Below are positions 29,525-40,787 of a DNA stretch of 64,000 nucleotides, one piece after another. Below the pieces are notes generated by a model. That model was not told the origin of the DNA. It searched no databases and saw only the letters and a list, made by a program, of their open reading frames with translations. The stretch spans positions 682,001 to 746,000 of the forward strand of contig OX337238.1 of the NCBI GenBank assembly GCA_946965045.2, written 5' to 3'. Numbering within the stretch: the stretch's first letter is position 1; each line of letters begins with the position of its first letter. Source of the stretch: Epithemia pelagica (taxonomy: Eukaryota; Bacillariophyta; Bacillariophyceae; Surirellales; Surirellaceae). Both the position numbers and the translations under genes were made by a program.

Positions 29525-30684
29525 TCAAATGATTCGAGACAGTCAGTCGAGACTGTCTTTTTGATTTATGAGTGGCATGCATCTCATTGTTAACGATAAT
29601 GCTACATCCTATCTCAGTCTGTGGTCCATACTTTACCGTAACATTTGGTCTCATGATGTATTGCATAGTTTGCAACATAGAGGACGAGGGAAGGAGTGAC
29701 CGTGGGAATGAGGCATCCAGGGTATGGATTTTGCATACGAGTGGTGATGATTGTCTCCCAACGTCCTGGTATTGCGGTGACGAATGCAATGCTGTATGGT
29801 ATGACCATGCTTCGTGGTGCCAGAAAATAGATCATGTTTATTTGTTGCTTGGGTACCAGATCCTCCTCATTCCATGTCGACCGATGCAATGCTCTGTTGC
29901 TTTCATGGCTTCTGCTGCCTATGAAATATAAGGGAATTACGATACGGAGAGGCAAGAAAGTGTTGTGTCCTTTTTCTTTTCTGTGTAGCGGTGCAGAAGG
30001 ACTTGTCATTGTGTCGTCGAGGGATCAAATTCGAAGCCTGGTCACGAACAACGAGATCCTGATGCGAGCCCAGACAACCGCCGATTCATTCCTCCCAGTA
30101 ATCGGACTATGGCACTTCCCTTGACAACCTCCTAGCTAGCACAAGAAGTGGGTTGAATTATCCAGTAACAAGGGACCAATCTATCGATGGGATACAATCG
30201 ATCACCCATCATCCGTCCTCACAAAATCCGATTGATCGCTTGACTATGGAAGAAAAGCCAGTTCCAGTCCCTTGTTACATCGTTCGACAACCAGAGGAGG
30301 AGCGCAGCTTTGCATTCCAATAGTTTTACTCCCTTGTTGATTGTTCTGTTCTCATGGTCCTTCTTGGGTTGGTTCCTTCTGCCGACTACAGCTAGGAGTA
30401 GTTTCATGCCCCACATCCATATTGTGAGAATGGCGTTCTGTGCTAGCTCGCATAGCATTATTTAAACCCCAGTGCTCTCTAAGGACTTTTCTATTGGCTT
30501 ATATAAATTAAATATAATATCAGCACCGCTTGAGAATAGCAAACCTCAAAAGATTCGTTGTGTCCGTCTCAGGGACAAAGATACCGTATGCGAAGAGATA
30601 CACCCAATTTCCAACTCGTCTTGCCAGAATTTCATGGCTTTGTCGAAAAGATTGAGGCAGGCACTTTCCTAACACAAGTTTACA
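29525..30684. other. Spacer with no supported gene
   Basis: Overlapping frames of 60-130 codons occur on both strands but none shows domain features. No RNA gene is recognised. Confidence 0.5.
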
Positions 30685-31994
30685 ATGATAAACGAGAAGA
30701 CTGCACTCTTGTTCCAAGTCCCTCAAGCGGAGGTGAATGAAACACCATCGCCCTGGAAAGAGGGTACCGGTGGCGGCAACATTGCGACAGGCGATGAAGA
30801 AGACCGGCCTCCGACGGTGCAAGAGTTCCGCAGTCGAACTCGTCGACTGCTATCTTCGGGAAGCTCGTCCTTTGCCCAGTCCATGCGCTTTGTCGTAGAT
30901 TCCACATTTTCCTTCTCCGGCAAGGCCGTGAGCGTGCGAGAGTTTAGTGGCCGAGCGACCGTGGCATCGGAAATTGCCACCATTTCCAAGAATCTGATTG
31001 GTGGCGGTGTCCTCTCGTTATCTGGAGGCATTGCTCTATGTGCCAATGCACCCATTGCGATTCTACCTGCTTCTATATGGATTGTTCTTCTGGGTGGAGT
31101 GTTTGGGTACTACTGCTGGCTCATTGGCAAGTTGTGCAAAGTGACTGGGCAAATCACCTACCGCGAACTTTGGCATGACACGGTCGGAGAACGAGGAGCC
31201 TCGTTTGTCCCCTTTGTCAATGCATTCAAGGCAGGACTTGGGAATCTAGGATATTCTGCCATTTTGTCACAGACAGGAGTTTCACTCTGCCAATCCATGG
31301 GTTACAATGTGTCACGCCTTACCAGTTTGTTCGTGATCACTCTAACCATGATACTCCCCTTGTGTTTACTCAAGAATCTGCATGTCCTATCACCCTTTTC
31401 CGTTCTCGGCACGACGGGTATTCTGATCACTGCCATTGCCATGACAGTTCGATTCCTAGATGGTACTTATCGCCCTGGCGGTCGATTCTATCAAGATCTT
31501 GACCCGGAGTATTTGCCCTCCTTTGGAGAAACCAACGGGGCCTGGGGCCATGGCATTTTGCCATTTGTCTGCATGTGCTTCGAGTGATGCATTACAATTC
31601 TGCTCGCTTGTACGCCGAACTGAAGGACACAAGCCTGGCCCGTTTCGGAGGAGTTGTGGGCGGTTCCTTTGGCTTTACCGCGGCCGTCTACATTGCCATT
31701 GCGAGTGTTGGTTTTCTAACGTTTGGATCCAACTCGAGCAGCTACATACTCAACAATTACAGTCCCTCGGATCCCTTGGCAACATTGTGTCGGGTCATGG
31801 TGGCCTTTTCCACACTCACAAGTTATCCAATCGTGTTTATGGGATTTCGTGATGGAATGCTAGAACTCTTGGATATTGCCATGCATCTTCATACCGAGCC
31901 CAATGTCAATCTCCTTTCCGTGATTTTACTCGCTGGTCTCAACATACGCAAATACATGCTCAATATTCCTAGCATCGTACGCCATTCCACGTAG
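30685..31994 (+). pseudogene. Amino acid permease (AAAP/SLC38-like) with a frameshift
   Basis: Two adjacent frames make one transporter of about 435 residues. The first (30685-31587) has a disordered cytosolic tail, then the family TM1 signature EIATISKNLIGGGVLSLSGG and about eight membrane segments. It ends with GILPFVCMCFE and a TGA. The second frame, one base earlier in phase, resumes immediately with MHYNSARLYAELKDTSL and the last three membrane segments. AAAP proteins normally read straight through here (..F.a.mmHyN..k...eL), so a single-base deletion around 31582-31588 separates the halves. It could be a sequencing error, an allele-specific lesion or a true pseudogene. No GT-AG intron fits. 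The intact protein would move amino acids across the plasma membrane or vacuole. Confidence 0.8.
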
Positions 31995-33407
31995 TCACCC
32001 TAGATAATCGCTCTACTGGAATCAAATCGATCGAGCCGACGCTGATATTGAATGCAAAGAGCAGGAGAACCAACTTAAGAGCTCTGGAGAAAAGCAAGAA
32101 CCGGCAACGACAACTCAGGGGACACACCCACAAAGAGGACGAAACTATACAAAACGGAATGCTGGATGTGGCTTGTCGAGTCTTTGATGCGTGCGTGTTG
32201 TTGTTTCGTGTTGGTGACGAAACCATCTCCCCCTATCAATTGGACAGCTACTTTCGCAGAGGAGGATCGATGGCTATCATTCTTGATCTACACGTATGAA
32301 GAAATGGACATTAAGCCAGCAATGGAGTGACGCACGCATCCATGCGAGTCGAGAAAATGGTGGACAACGGACAACTGTGATGGGTGATGGGTGATGATGA
32401 CATCTACCCACTACCCGATGCCCCAATTTCCATAAGAGAAAGAGGCGCATCACTCATCACTCGACAATGGACAAGAGACCGTGACGGAAAAAATAGCTTT
32501 GGACAAAACGGAAAATTGTCATTGAAGAAAATGGCAAACATTGGTCCCGTATTTTTGAACTACCCAACCATGTTTTGCCAGGCACAAAACAACCAATAAC
32601 CAATAGCACTTGGCGAAACCCGTCGTCAGATTCCACGAATGTACGAATGTCTCGCGGCGGAGACCACTCGTCTCCAACCAATCTGTTGGAAGAGTCAGAC
32701 CGCTCTCGCCCTCCACGCTTCATGGAGTCAATAGTCCCCAAACAAAAGAGAACACACCATTGCGCATTCATCAGGTACTCCACCACGTCACGTGAGAGTT
32801 TGCGCATCACCATAATGTGACCGAAAAATGGGGATGTTTGGTGGTTGTTGTGCTTGAAATCCTGCAAGCAAGATGTAGTCGCGAGACTCGCGACTTAATT
32901 CGGTCGCTTTAATGGATCGACGTGCGTGCGAACGGAGCAAAAGATTTAAATTTTAAATGTTTGTTTATAGTTCCGTGTACATTTCAGTCGTGGGAGTCCT
33001 GTTTCGGAGGGGCGGCGAGACTTACGTGGCTTGAAATGACCCGAAGGCTGTAGAAATGACATCACATATCGGCTCGTTGTACCACCTGTCACCATCACCA
33101 TTCGGCCACGCAAGCATCTGTTAACACCATCACAGTTATGACGAATCCGACCTATTCCGTCACTTTCCGTGCAATTCCCATTCGGACCTTCGCAGTGGCA
33201 GCTGGGCCCAATTTTTCCGTAGGTCACAATTTCGATTTCACATCTGCAAAGTTGTCTATTGCATACGGTGTTGTCGTCATTTTCGAACGGCAAGCTGTTC
33301 ACATCGCTATCATCTCTTTCAACAAAAAACGTGAAGAGGAACCAACCTCAACTTTGGAGATTCGTTAGCCTTCAGCTCCAACACGAGTTGCGCATTGTTT
33401 AGAAATC
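31995..33407. other. Spacer; one weak Cys-rich frame
   Basis: The only frame worth noting is minus 33302-32946 (118 residues), with a run of cysteines (CNRQLCRCE, CHCEGPNGNC) vaguely like an EGF-type pattern but without a signal peptide. A plus frame at 32048-32299 has no features. I do not call a gene. Confidence 0.35.
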
Positions 33408-34055
33408 ATGGCGAAAATGAAGTTACAGATTACAAGGAGTGCAACACCATATTCGGCAGCAACACCACGAAAAGTGAAGCTATCCTTTCACGATGTTGTT
33501 CGCGAGCATTACAACATGTACAAGAGATTCGACCCGACAGAAGTATTGGTGACGCTGCTGCGTTTCAAGGGTATCTACGTTTCAATATTTGACTTTCGCG
33601 ATCTTCAAGATTCATTCTACCAACCATCAACCGAGGACTACGAGTCGTATGGATTCCCCGTTCTCAATGCGGTGCGATCAGGAGATATTGAAACACTAGA
33701 GACATTACGAAAGAACGGCCAAAGCCTGAGTTGTTGCAATAGCGTGGGGGAAAGTATACTACATTTGGCATGCAGAATTGGCCAAACAGAAGTGGTACGA
33801 TATCTTGTCAAAGAAGTGGGTGTGCCAGTACGAATATGTGACAAGTACGGCCGAACACCAATGCATGACGCGTACTGGACCTCTGAGCCAAACTTGGAGC
33901 TTGTCAACATTCTTGTATCTAAGTCACCTGATCTCTTGTTTATCAAGGATATGAGAGGACACACTCCAATGAACTACGCTCCAAGAAAGTTTTGGAAGAC
34001 TTGGGTCAAGTACTTTGCCAAAAGTATAAACAGTGCGAGGGGGTTTGCTGACTGA
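33408..34055 (+). CDS. Ankyrin-repeat protein
   Basis: An intron-less 215-residue protein with about four ankyrin repeats: FPVLNAVRSGDIETLETLRK, GESILHLACRIGQTEVVRYL, YGRTPMHDAYWTSEPNLELV and RGHTPMNYAPRKFW. The N-terminal 80 residues (basic start, then a helical region FHDVVREHYNMYKRF) are unassigned. Ankyrin repeats mediate protein binding, so no specific role can be given. This overall form is common in diatom multigene families, which is general knowledge rather than something seen here. Confidence 0.75.
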   Translation: MAKMKLQITRSATPYSAATPRKVKLSFHDVVREHYNMYKRFDPTEVLVTLLRFKGIYVSIFDFRDLQDSFYQPSTEDYESYGFPVLNAVRSGDIETLETLRKNGQSLSCCNSVGESILHLACRIGQTEVVRYLVKEVGVPVRICDKYGRTPMHDAYWTSEPNLELVNILVSKSPDLLFIKDMRGHTPMNYAPRKFWKTWVKYFAKSINSARGFAD

Positions 34056-34746
34056 ACACGCCTAGATCGCCGACGTAGTCCACTTTGATGAGATGGCAAA
34101 AGCCATCTTCTACTACAGTGGCTATTTTGACATGTAGAAAAAGCTCTTGTAAAATTAGAAGGACTGTTCAACTACCTTATTCCTTGTATTATCTTCAATT
34201 GCAATCCCATAGGATCATCGTTTTCGTGTGTTTGGCAAGGTTCATTCCGACTTGGGTGTCCAAATGCGACATGAATCATGCGGGTCTGAGTTTGAATCTC
34301 CCGGCTCCCGGATTATTTTTTAGTGGGGAAAGCGGAAAAACTCAGAACTTTCTCCAGCAAATTCGCAACACACGAAAGGCACACGTTCACTTCATTCGGG
34401 TAACCGTCGTAGGATGGCAACTTACTCATCCAGGAAAGAAATACAAACAGCGCATCATGCTCCTGCGAAATGTAAGCATCATCCGCATTCCCCGAGCGAA
34501 CAGCTCCTCGTCAGTCATCTTACAAAGCATGAGAAACTCCACGTCATTATTCGAAGCATTGCAGATGGAGTTGACATTGGAGAGAGGCCGACTGTACAAG
34601 AGTCCCGAAATGAGCACCGGAAAGAGATCGGGAACCTCCATCAGATGCGTTGTCTAGAATCAGTCAACAACGATCCCTGTAATAAGCACAACAATGCTAT
34701 GTAGTCACCCCGCTCGTGTCTTGACCATCCATAGACCATCGTCAAC
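34056..34746. other. Spacer between ankyrin gene and rhodanese gene
   Basis: Frames of up to 190 codons run on both strands through 34085-34704, but none carries a family pattern. It probably contains the 3' UTRs of the two convergent genes and possibly a degraded coding fragment. Confidence 0.4.
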
Positions 34747-36813
34747 TCAACTTTTCTCACGATCGGGGTGAGAAAACAAACATCCTGATCGTTTACAGTC
34801 CGCACCAAATTTGCATGGTTTTCGTTGGAACCTACGACGTTCCTTCTTTCCCAGCGCATGTCCTCCACCCCATTTCAACACGCTCGGTGCGGCCTTTTGG
34901 TCTGCCAAGGATGTATGCGAACCGTTCGTTGTTATTTTCGTCGACGCAGAAGGACAAACGCGTACCCCATTGTCGGTCCACTCGACTTCTTCCGCTCGCA
35001 TCGTCACATTTTCCTCCACACACAGCGGACAACGGACAAGAATATCGGAACCTTGACCCTTTGATCGAGAATTATTCTTTTGAACCGTCATGCAGGAATC
35101 GCACATGAGGACAGGTACACCACATGTCCCACACTTTTTCTTGCCCACGTAACGATTCCACGGATTTTGACAAACACAGCACTTCATTTCTGGTAGAAAC
35201 TCCTTCGTCAAGTCATCCTTCTGATTCTGCTCATTCTTCTTCCCCTTTGTGTTTTTCTTCGTGCTACCTTGTTTTGTTCCCAACACACCACCATCGCCAT
35301 CTGGATTGTTCACGTCAAAGGCTTCTCGTTTGTCAAACACAAAATTTTTGCCGCGCCAGTACCCACCATCAGGAAAGGCCTGAAGGTACCGTTCAATACC
35401 ACCCTGGAGTTGGTAGACACCCGCCAGTTGGTCGCCCATGCAGTGATTCAAATGCGCGGATGCTCGTTCACAACGCACACCTCCCGTACAGTACCTGTGA
35501 AAGCAATGCGGAACAAAGGCATTCCTGTGAATGCCAGACCTGTTTATAATACTCTTGCACAAATCAGAAACTTACAACAGAACTTGTTTGCCCGCCAACT
35601 GACTTTGTGTATCTGGCTTTTGCAACCATGTTGCAAAATCAGTGGATTTTCGCATTTTAGGATCTACATAGACAGCCCCACCATCGACTCTGTCATCTGA
35701 TGATCCATCACTGTTGGACGAACCTGTTTTTCCTTTGCGCCTTTCTTCTTTCGTAGAATCATTTGTAGCGGCAGCCTCACGGTGTTGTTCTTGTCCATCA
35801 AATCGTCCAATTGCAGCTTCATAGTGATTCCGAACATCCACCACAACGGTATCTTTTCCCTCCAACTTTCGATGAAAGTCACGTGCATCGAGATGAGTGC
35901 CACCCTTGTGCAAGGGTGCCTTTTCCTCATCCAACCCGTAATAGACCAGTTCTTTAATGGGAAAGACTTTGAAATCCTTAAAGTGCCGATCTCCCGTCAA
36001 ATTGTCGATAAACTTGAAGTCAGTCTTTTCAAAGACAGGGTCAAAGGACTGCAAATCTCGAGCAAAATGACGCAAGGTCTCGGCAGCTGTGGTTTTGCTC
36101 TTTCCGGATCCAGAACAGTCGCGCGAGCTGATAGTGGCATTGACACCTTCTCGTGCCACGCGAAAGCGTCCACCAAGAATGCGGTATTTTTCGGCAATAT
36201 GGCAGACATACGCCATGAGATGTTGCGTCACACTCTCCGTCCACAAAGGATCCACATATTGATAGAACAAGAGCAAGGAGGCCTTCGAGTTGGCCAACGG
36301 CGGCTCTCTACTCTTGATGATAACAGCCTTGGGGAACCATTTTCCCAACGTTTTTGCACCATGTTGTTTCTCCAGGTCTTTTATTGTTGGAATGGGAGTG
36401 GGAGTGGGAGTGTAAGACGGATCGTCGTCCAAAACATGCCTTTGAAGGGGGCTGGTTACTTTTTCAGATGTTCCGTCTCCGTCCCTATTGGGATAATGTG
36501 ATTCACCGTTATCTTTTTCCTTCTCGTTTTTACGTTGGTCACGTTCAGATGAGGTAGACCGAGCAATTGGTCCGTCTGGTTGAGGTTTGGGTTGTTGTTT
36601 CTTTTGTCTCTTGCGTGCTTTCTGCTCCTTGCGACTCAATCTCTTCTTCTTGCGAGAATGACATTCATCATTATTCTGTGCTGCTCTGTTTGCAGTTTCA
36701 GATGCGCTTTCGGAATGCGGGTCCATCGTTATCCTTCTTCCTTTCCATCCTCCTATATCCTTTCTGTCAAAGGCGGAAGATTTGTGGCCATCGCCGTGAA
36801 TCCGACCGACCAC
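34747..36813 (-). CDS. TrhO-like rhodanese protein (tRNA U34 hydroxylase family) with C-terminal CCCH finger
   Basis: Two exons, 36813-35576 and 35494-34747, with an 81-bp intron starting GTAAGT. The join restores KQVLLYCTGGVRCERASAHL, the rhodanese active-site loop with its cysteine. Before it are the TrhO N-terminal domain (LLLFYQYVDP, then GRFRVAREGVNATIS and FKDFKVFPIKELVYYGL) and the rhodanese start DTVVVDVRNHYEAAIGRF. After it come YQLQGGIERYLQAFPDGGYW, the Cys-rich rhodanese C-terminal module (CCVCQNPWNR, CGTCG, CDSC, CPLC) and finally a CCCH finger (CKFGADCKRSGCLFSH). Total about 661 residues; ATG 36726 (MDPHSES) is an alternative start after which a Lys/Arg-rich segment follows. The family hydroxylates wobble uridine in tRNA. 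The CCCH finger is an added RNA-binding module. It is transcribed divergently from the YAE1-like gene with only about 100-200 bp between. Confidence 0.88.
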
Positions 36814-36909
36814 AGACAGATCACCAAATCTTACCTGGTCACCCCATTTTGACGCGTTCTCAGTTTCGCGAAACTTGGAGATTTAGAGCGCTGAGATTTT
36901 GCGACCGGC

Positions 36910-37476
36910 GTGTCTCCCGCATTGACCATGGCGCTTCTGGGTGAAGACGACGACTTTTTTGGTGATGATAATGATGATAACGAAACACCCATCAACTACA
37001 CGGATCTCGATGATGAAGTGAATGGGAGTGTTGCCAAGGACTTGACTACGGGTTTAGCTGCCGCAGAAATCATGGCCATAGAGGATCGCTATCGCAAGCT
37101 GGGATTCCATGACACGTACGAAACGAGTGAAGAGGAAATGTTGCAAAAAGGTTTTGAAGACGGATTTGCCGAAACCTTTCAAGTTTCCAAGCGAATTGGA
37201 GCTCACATTGGTGCCTTAACATTTTTGCACTTTCAAGGCAGAAACGCCCAAGACACAGAGTCGCCTTCATCGAGAACCCCATCACGGACCGAGTCTTCTG
37301 AAAACGCATCATCATCTTTCCCGTTATTAGAAGCTATCAATAAAACTCAGGAGTACCTTTCAAACCGTTCAAACAGTGCTCCGGGGACATTGGGAGAAGG
37401 CGCGAAGGATGATCTGGGCGGTCTCGAATCTGCTGTGGAACAGATCGTGGCCAAGTCCACCACCAACCATGGATGA
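36910..37476 (+). CDS. YAE1/LTO1-type protein (deca-GX3)
   Basis: An intron-less frame of 188 residues (182 from ATG 36928, MALLGEDDDFF, which I think is the better start). It carries the glycine-spaced Yae1 motif: RKLGFHDTYETSEEEMLQKG, then FEDGFAETFQVSKRIGAHIG, where glycines recur every four residues. In yeast, Yae1 and Lto1 form an adaptor that brings the cytosolic iron-sulfur machinery to the ABC protein Rli1/ABCE1, which recycles ribosomes. The N-terminus is acidic and the C-terminal 80 residues are Ser-rich and unassigned. It shares a short bidirectional promoter with the tRNA-hydroxylase-like gene; both relate to translation. Confidence 0.8.
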   Translation: MSPALTMALLGEDDDFFGDDNDDNETPINYTDLDDEVNGSVAKDLTTGLAAAEIMAIEDRYRKLGFHDTYETSEEEMLQKGFEDGFAETFQVSKRIGAHIGALTFLHFQGRNAQDTESPSSRTPSRTESSENASSSFPLLEAINKTQEYLSNRSNSAPGTLGEGAKDDLGGLESAVEQIVAKSTTNHG

Positions 37477-37534
37477 TCCAATCTTACGATGAACAGGGGC
37501 CTATCATGTAGAGAAGATGTTCATGGCCTGGACT

Positions 37535-39868
37535 TTATGAATCTTGATCTGTACGGAGTACCTGCAGTTGCGAGAGTGCACGTTGGAGGACGAACGCGTG
37601 AGGATCGGGCGGAGCCGCGTCTTGTTGCAACGTCACATAACAAGTCACCACAGCATCGAGTGCAAGTTGTGCAGATTCCGGATGCGTTTGTGTATCGTCG
37701 AAAGCTTGCAAGAAGGCAATGAGATTATCTTTCCAGTTCTCTATGGATGATGTGGAGAGGGGGAAAATATCATTCGCCAGTTCCATCAACTGGGACACCC
37801 ATACAACGGATGATGGCGAAACTGGGGATTCGGACTCGTTGATTGTCAATCTGACTACTTGAAGTGGCAGGTTTGACTTCCAAAAGTCTGCTACTAGATC
37901 AGGAATAATATCCTTCCACGTCTTGATCAAGGCCTCTCGATCATCGTCGCCTTGCGCCGATGCCAAAATTGTTGTCACACCGGGCACAAGGAGAACCGAA
38001 AGCTGAGGATGTTTGGATGTCAAAGTCATTGTCTGTTCCACTGCGTGCACCAATGCATTGGTCATTTTCTCTGGTGCTTGTGACTGCCGAAAATGGTTCT
38101 CAGAGTCTGGTTCTTTGTGCTGGTGAGTGAACACATCGAATTCGGTCAACAGGCTACCAAACACACCCACAAGTGCGGTGTTGGGCAAAACTTGGGCCAA
38201 CAAAATGTTGCCCTCAATCTCTTGAAAGTACAAAACGCAAAGGTTCAAAGCCTGTTCCAGGGAGTGACGGACGTGCTCGATAGAAGATTTGGAAAGCTTG
38301 TATCGCGAGTTTGGTTTAGCCGACTTTTGTTCTTCGTCCAGCTGGGTAATGAAATCAGTGGTTTGTGTAATAATTAGTCCACAGGCAGACAGAAACGCTT
38401 CTGGTTTATGAGCGTCGTTGTCGTTCTCGTTCTCGTCGATATCTCTGGTTGTCGAGTTGGATGTTGTTTGAATGTGCAACAAACTGTCTATTTGGAGATT
38501 CATCTCGACCACAGCTAGTCTCAGTAAACTGTAAATGTCCCGGTCGAGGCCAAATGTTTCCAAGAGAGAACGCCACAAGTGGCAGGTAACAGTCCATGCC
38601 AATGTCCGCAAGGTTGGAATATCGTCGTTTTGTGACACCACCGTAACGACCAATAGACGCAACAGCAACTTCGGCTCGTCCAAGGGAAGAACAGGGTTCT
38701 GTCCATCTGTAGAGCAGCAACACTCTTGGACACAATAAAGCAGAAACCATGCCCACTTGGCACGCATCGAGGGTGAAAGTGGTCCACCATGCCGATCGTT
38801 GGAACTCTCGTCAGTGTCGCTCTGTTGAGCATTGCCGTCAAGCCACCAGCGAAGAACCTTGTTCCAAAATGGGGGCATTGCATCAGACATATGATCACTG
38901 TCCCGACCTGAGAGTAATAGCTGTTGTTGAAAGATATCCAGCAGTGTCTCGTGCCACACTTGTAATGAATCATCCTCTTCGGGTTTTGACCCATTATTGT
39001 CGTCCTTGTTGCTAGTACCCCGTTTGACAACAGTGGTTTGTTGAATCAAAGCTTCCAATGTTGCATTCATCATAGAAAGCTCACCATTTTCACCATTTTC
39101 ACCATTTTCCAGGTCACCAAGTCTTGCTTCTTTATTGGTGGGCGATGCTGTCTCCAGAGGCATCCCAGGATCGTTGCATGTGGTTATGTTGCACAGAGCT
39201 GCCCGTTTATAACTGTCCCATAATGGAAAAATCACGTGTTGATTCAGGTCCGATATCATTGAGGCAGATGGCTGTAGAGACAATGAGAGAGTTACAAAGT
39301 TTCGCACAGCGTAGAGCATCTCACTGTCCACCAATTCCAGTGGTTGGTGGTCTGGAATGCTACGACGGAGGCGTAGAATATCGATCAAACAGCGAACATG
39401 CTCACGCCAAACATCCACCATTTCTTGTCGACTGGTCTCCACAACCATTTCTGTGCATCCACCAACCATCGAATCTGGAATCATGTTCAGACAGCATCGT
39501 GCGATAAGTTGCGAGATCAAACGAACCAATAAATGTTGAAACACCAACATGGATCCAGAAGACGTTTTCTTGCTTTCCGTGGGTTGTTGTATCAGATCAT
39601 TGTCTCCCTTGAGATGAGCAATAAGCGAATTATGAGTCCTGAGATGATGACAAAGACATTCCAAGCTGAATGCGACCAAGCTAGATGTTGGGGAAGCCGT
39701 GTTGTTGGAGGTGGCGATTTGACAAAAAACGTCCTCATCACTGATGCGTGTCCACAGCAAGAGACCGCAAAGTAAGACTTCATTTCGCGTAACCACTTGA
39801 GGGACCCCTCTCGCCTCAGCGTATCTGCATAAGGCAGCTATTTTGTCATGCGTTTGGGAATCGGCCAT
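37535..39868 (-). CDS. Conserved-looking hypothetical protein, helical (HEAT/ARM-like)
   Basis: A single exon of 777 residues starting MADSQTHDK. It reads as a long series of amphipathic helices with Leu-rich spacing and few low-complexity inserts, as in HEAT/ARM scaffolds, but I cannot assign a family. There is no signal peptide or membrane segment. The stop lies 58 bp from the convergent stop of the YAE1-like gene. Coding character (long frame, balanced composition) makes it a real gene. Confidence 0.65.
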   Translation of the reverse strand: MADSQTHDKIAALCRYAEARGVPQVVTRNEVLLCGLLLWTRISDEDVFCQIATSNNTASPTSSLVAFSLECLCHHLRTHNSLIAHLKGDNDLIQQPTESKKTSSGSMLVFQHLLVRLISQLIARCCLNMIPDSMVGGCTEMVVETSRQEMVDVWREHVRCLIDILRLRRSIPDHQPLELVDSEMLYAVRNFVTLSLSLQPSASMISDLNQHVIFPLWDSYKRAALCNITTCNDPGMPLETASPTNKEARLGDLENGENGENGELSMMNATLEALIQQTTVVKRGTSNKDDNNGSKPEEDDSLQVWHETLLDIFQQQLLLSGRDSDHMSDAMPPFWNKVLRWWLDGNAQQSDTDESSNDRHGGPLSPSMRAKWAWFLLYCVQECCCSTDGQNPVLPLDEPKLLLRLLVVTVVSQNDDIPTLRTLAWTVTCHLWRSLLETFGLDRDIYSLLRLAVVEMNLQIDSLLHIQTTSNSTTRDIDENENDNDAHKPEAFLSACGLIITQTTDFITQLDEEQKSAKPNSRYKLSKSSIEHVRHSLEQALNLCVLYFQEIEGNILLAQVLPNTALVGVFGSLLTEFDVFTHQHKEPDSENHFRQSQAPEKMTNALVHAVEQTMTLTSKHPQLSVLLVPGVTTILASAQGDDDREALIKTWKDIIPDLVADFWKSNLPLQVVRLTINESESPVSPSSVVWVSQLMELANDIFPLSTSSIENWKDNLIAFLQAFDDTQTHPESAQLALDAVVTCYVTLQQDAAPPDPHAFVLQRALSQLQVLRTDQDS

Positions 39869-40787
39869 GGTTCCGGCGACGAAAAGCTATCTGAAGTTTC
39901 CCCGAATCCCGAATCGACGACTTATATGCGACCCGGATGTAGTCCTTCCGTCTGTCGTAGCAACTCTCAGCTACTTGTATGCTATTTGCTATGGCTTCGA
40001 AAACCTTGCTGTGCTGGTCAAAGGCTATAGATGTAACGAAAGTCCATACATTGTTAATCAAGCATAAGCATATTGGAATTTGAACGTGGAATGAAGCTTT
40101 TGCTACAGTTGATGAATGAAGACACTGGGTATCATGAAGCCCCGACAGTGAATGTGTTGCCCATATCCTTTGACAAATTATGTGACAGTGAGGCACATGC
40201 CGCGTATATGGAACAACCTACCGTGGGCAAGTGGTGGTTACAGAACAAAATGTCGATTCTGAAAGTGCCTCCGACAATGCTTTTGGAACAACGAGAGCTG
40301 TCGACATTGTTTCTGGTGCAACAAGGAGCAGAACAATGGCACTTGCCCCCGTACCAACTGTTGGTGCAAAGGAAAGGATATTGATCTCTGATAGAAACCA
40401 AAGTTACTCCATCAAGTAGGGAAACAATTGCCAAGATCCATATTGATCAATGATGGGGGCTCCAGCGTGTCTGCTAAGGAGGCTTCGTTGTATTGCGTGC
40501 TGGGACACCCGAACCTCATATCCACATATCCATCATCGGATATGTATTACCCATCTGCATGCCATGATTTGTATTCGTTGGTGTCGTATCTGACTCTGTT
40601 ACTGTCTCATGGTGTGAGCACTGAGTCTAGAAGAACTTACTTTGCTGATGCATTCTCGTGCTGCAGACGCCTGCGACATCTATGCAAAGCCATCAAGCGA
40701 CACATGCATTAGGGAGAAACCAAAGGTCTCTGTCGTCGTTGTTGCTTTTGGTTGTATCAGGTTTACTCAAAACAAAACAATGTAGAA
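39869..40787. other. Spacer with no supported gene
   Basis: A plus frame at 40073-40384 (103 residues) has protein-like composition but no recognisable family or start context. Nothing else is visible. Confidence 0.4.

Noticed and set aside
34426-34641. Short minus frame with a vaguely leucine-rich-repeat look
   Set aside because: Too short, irregular spacing, no neighbouring repeats in frame.
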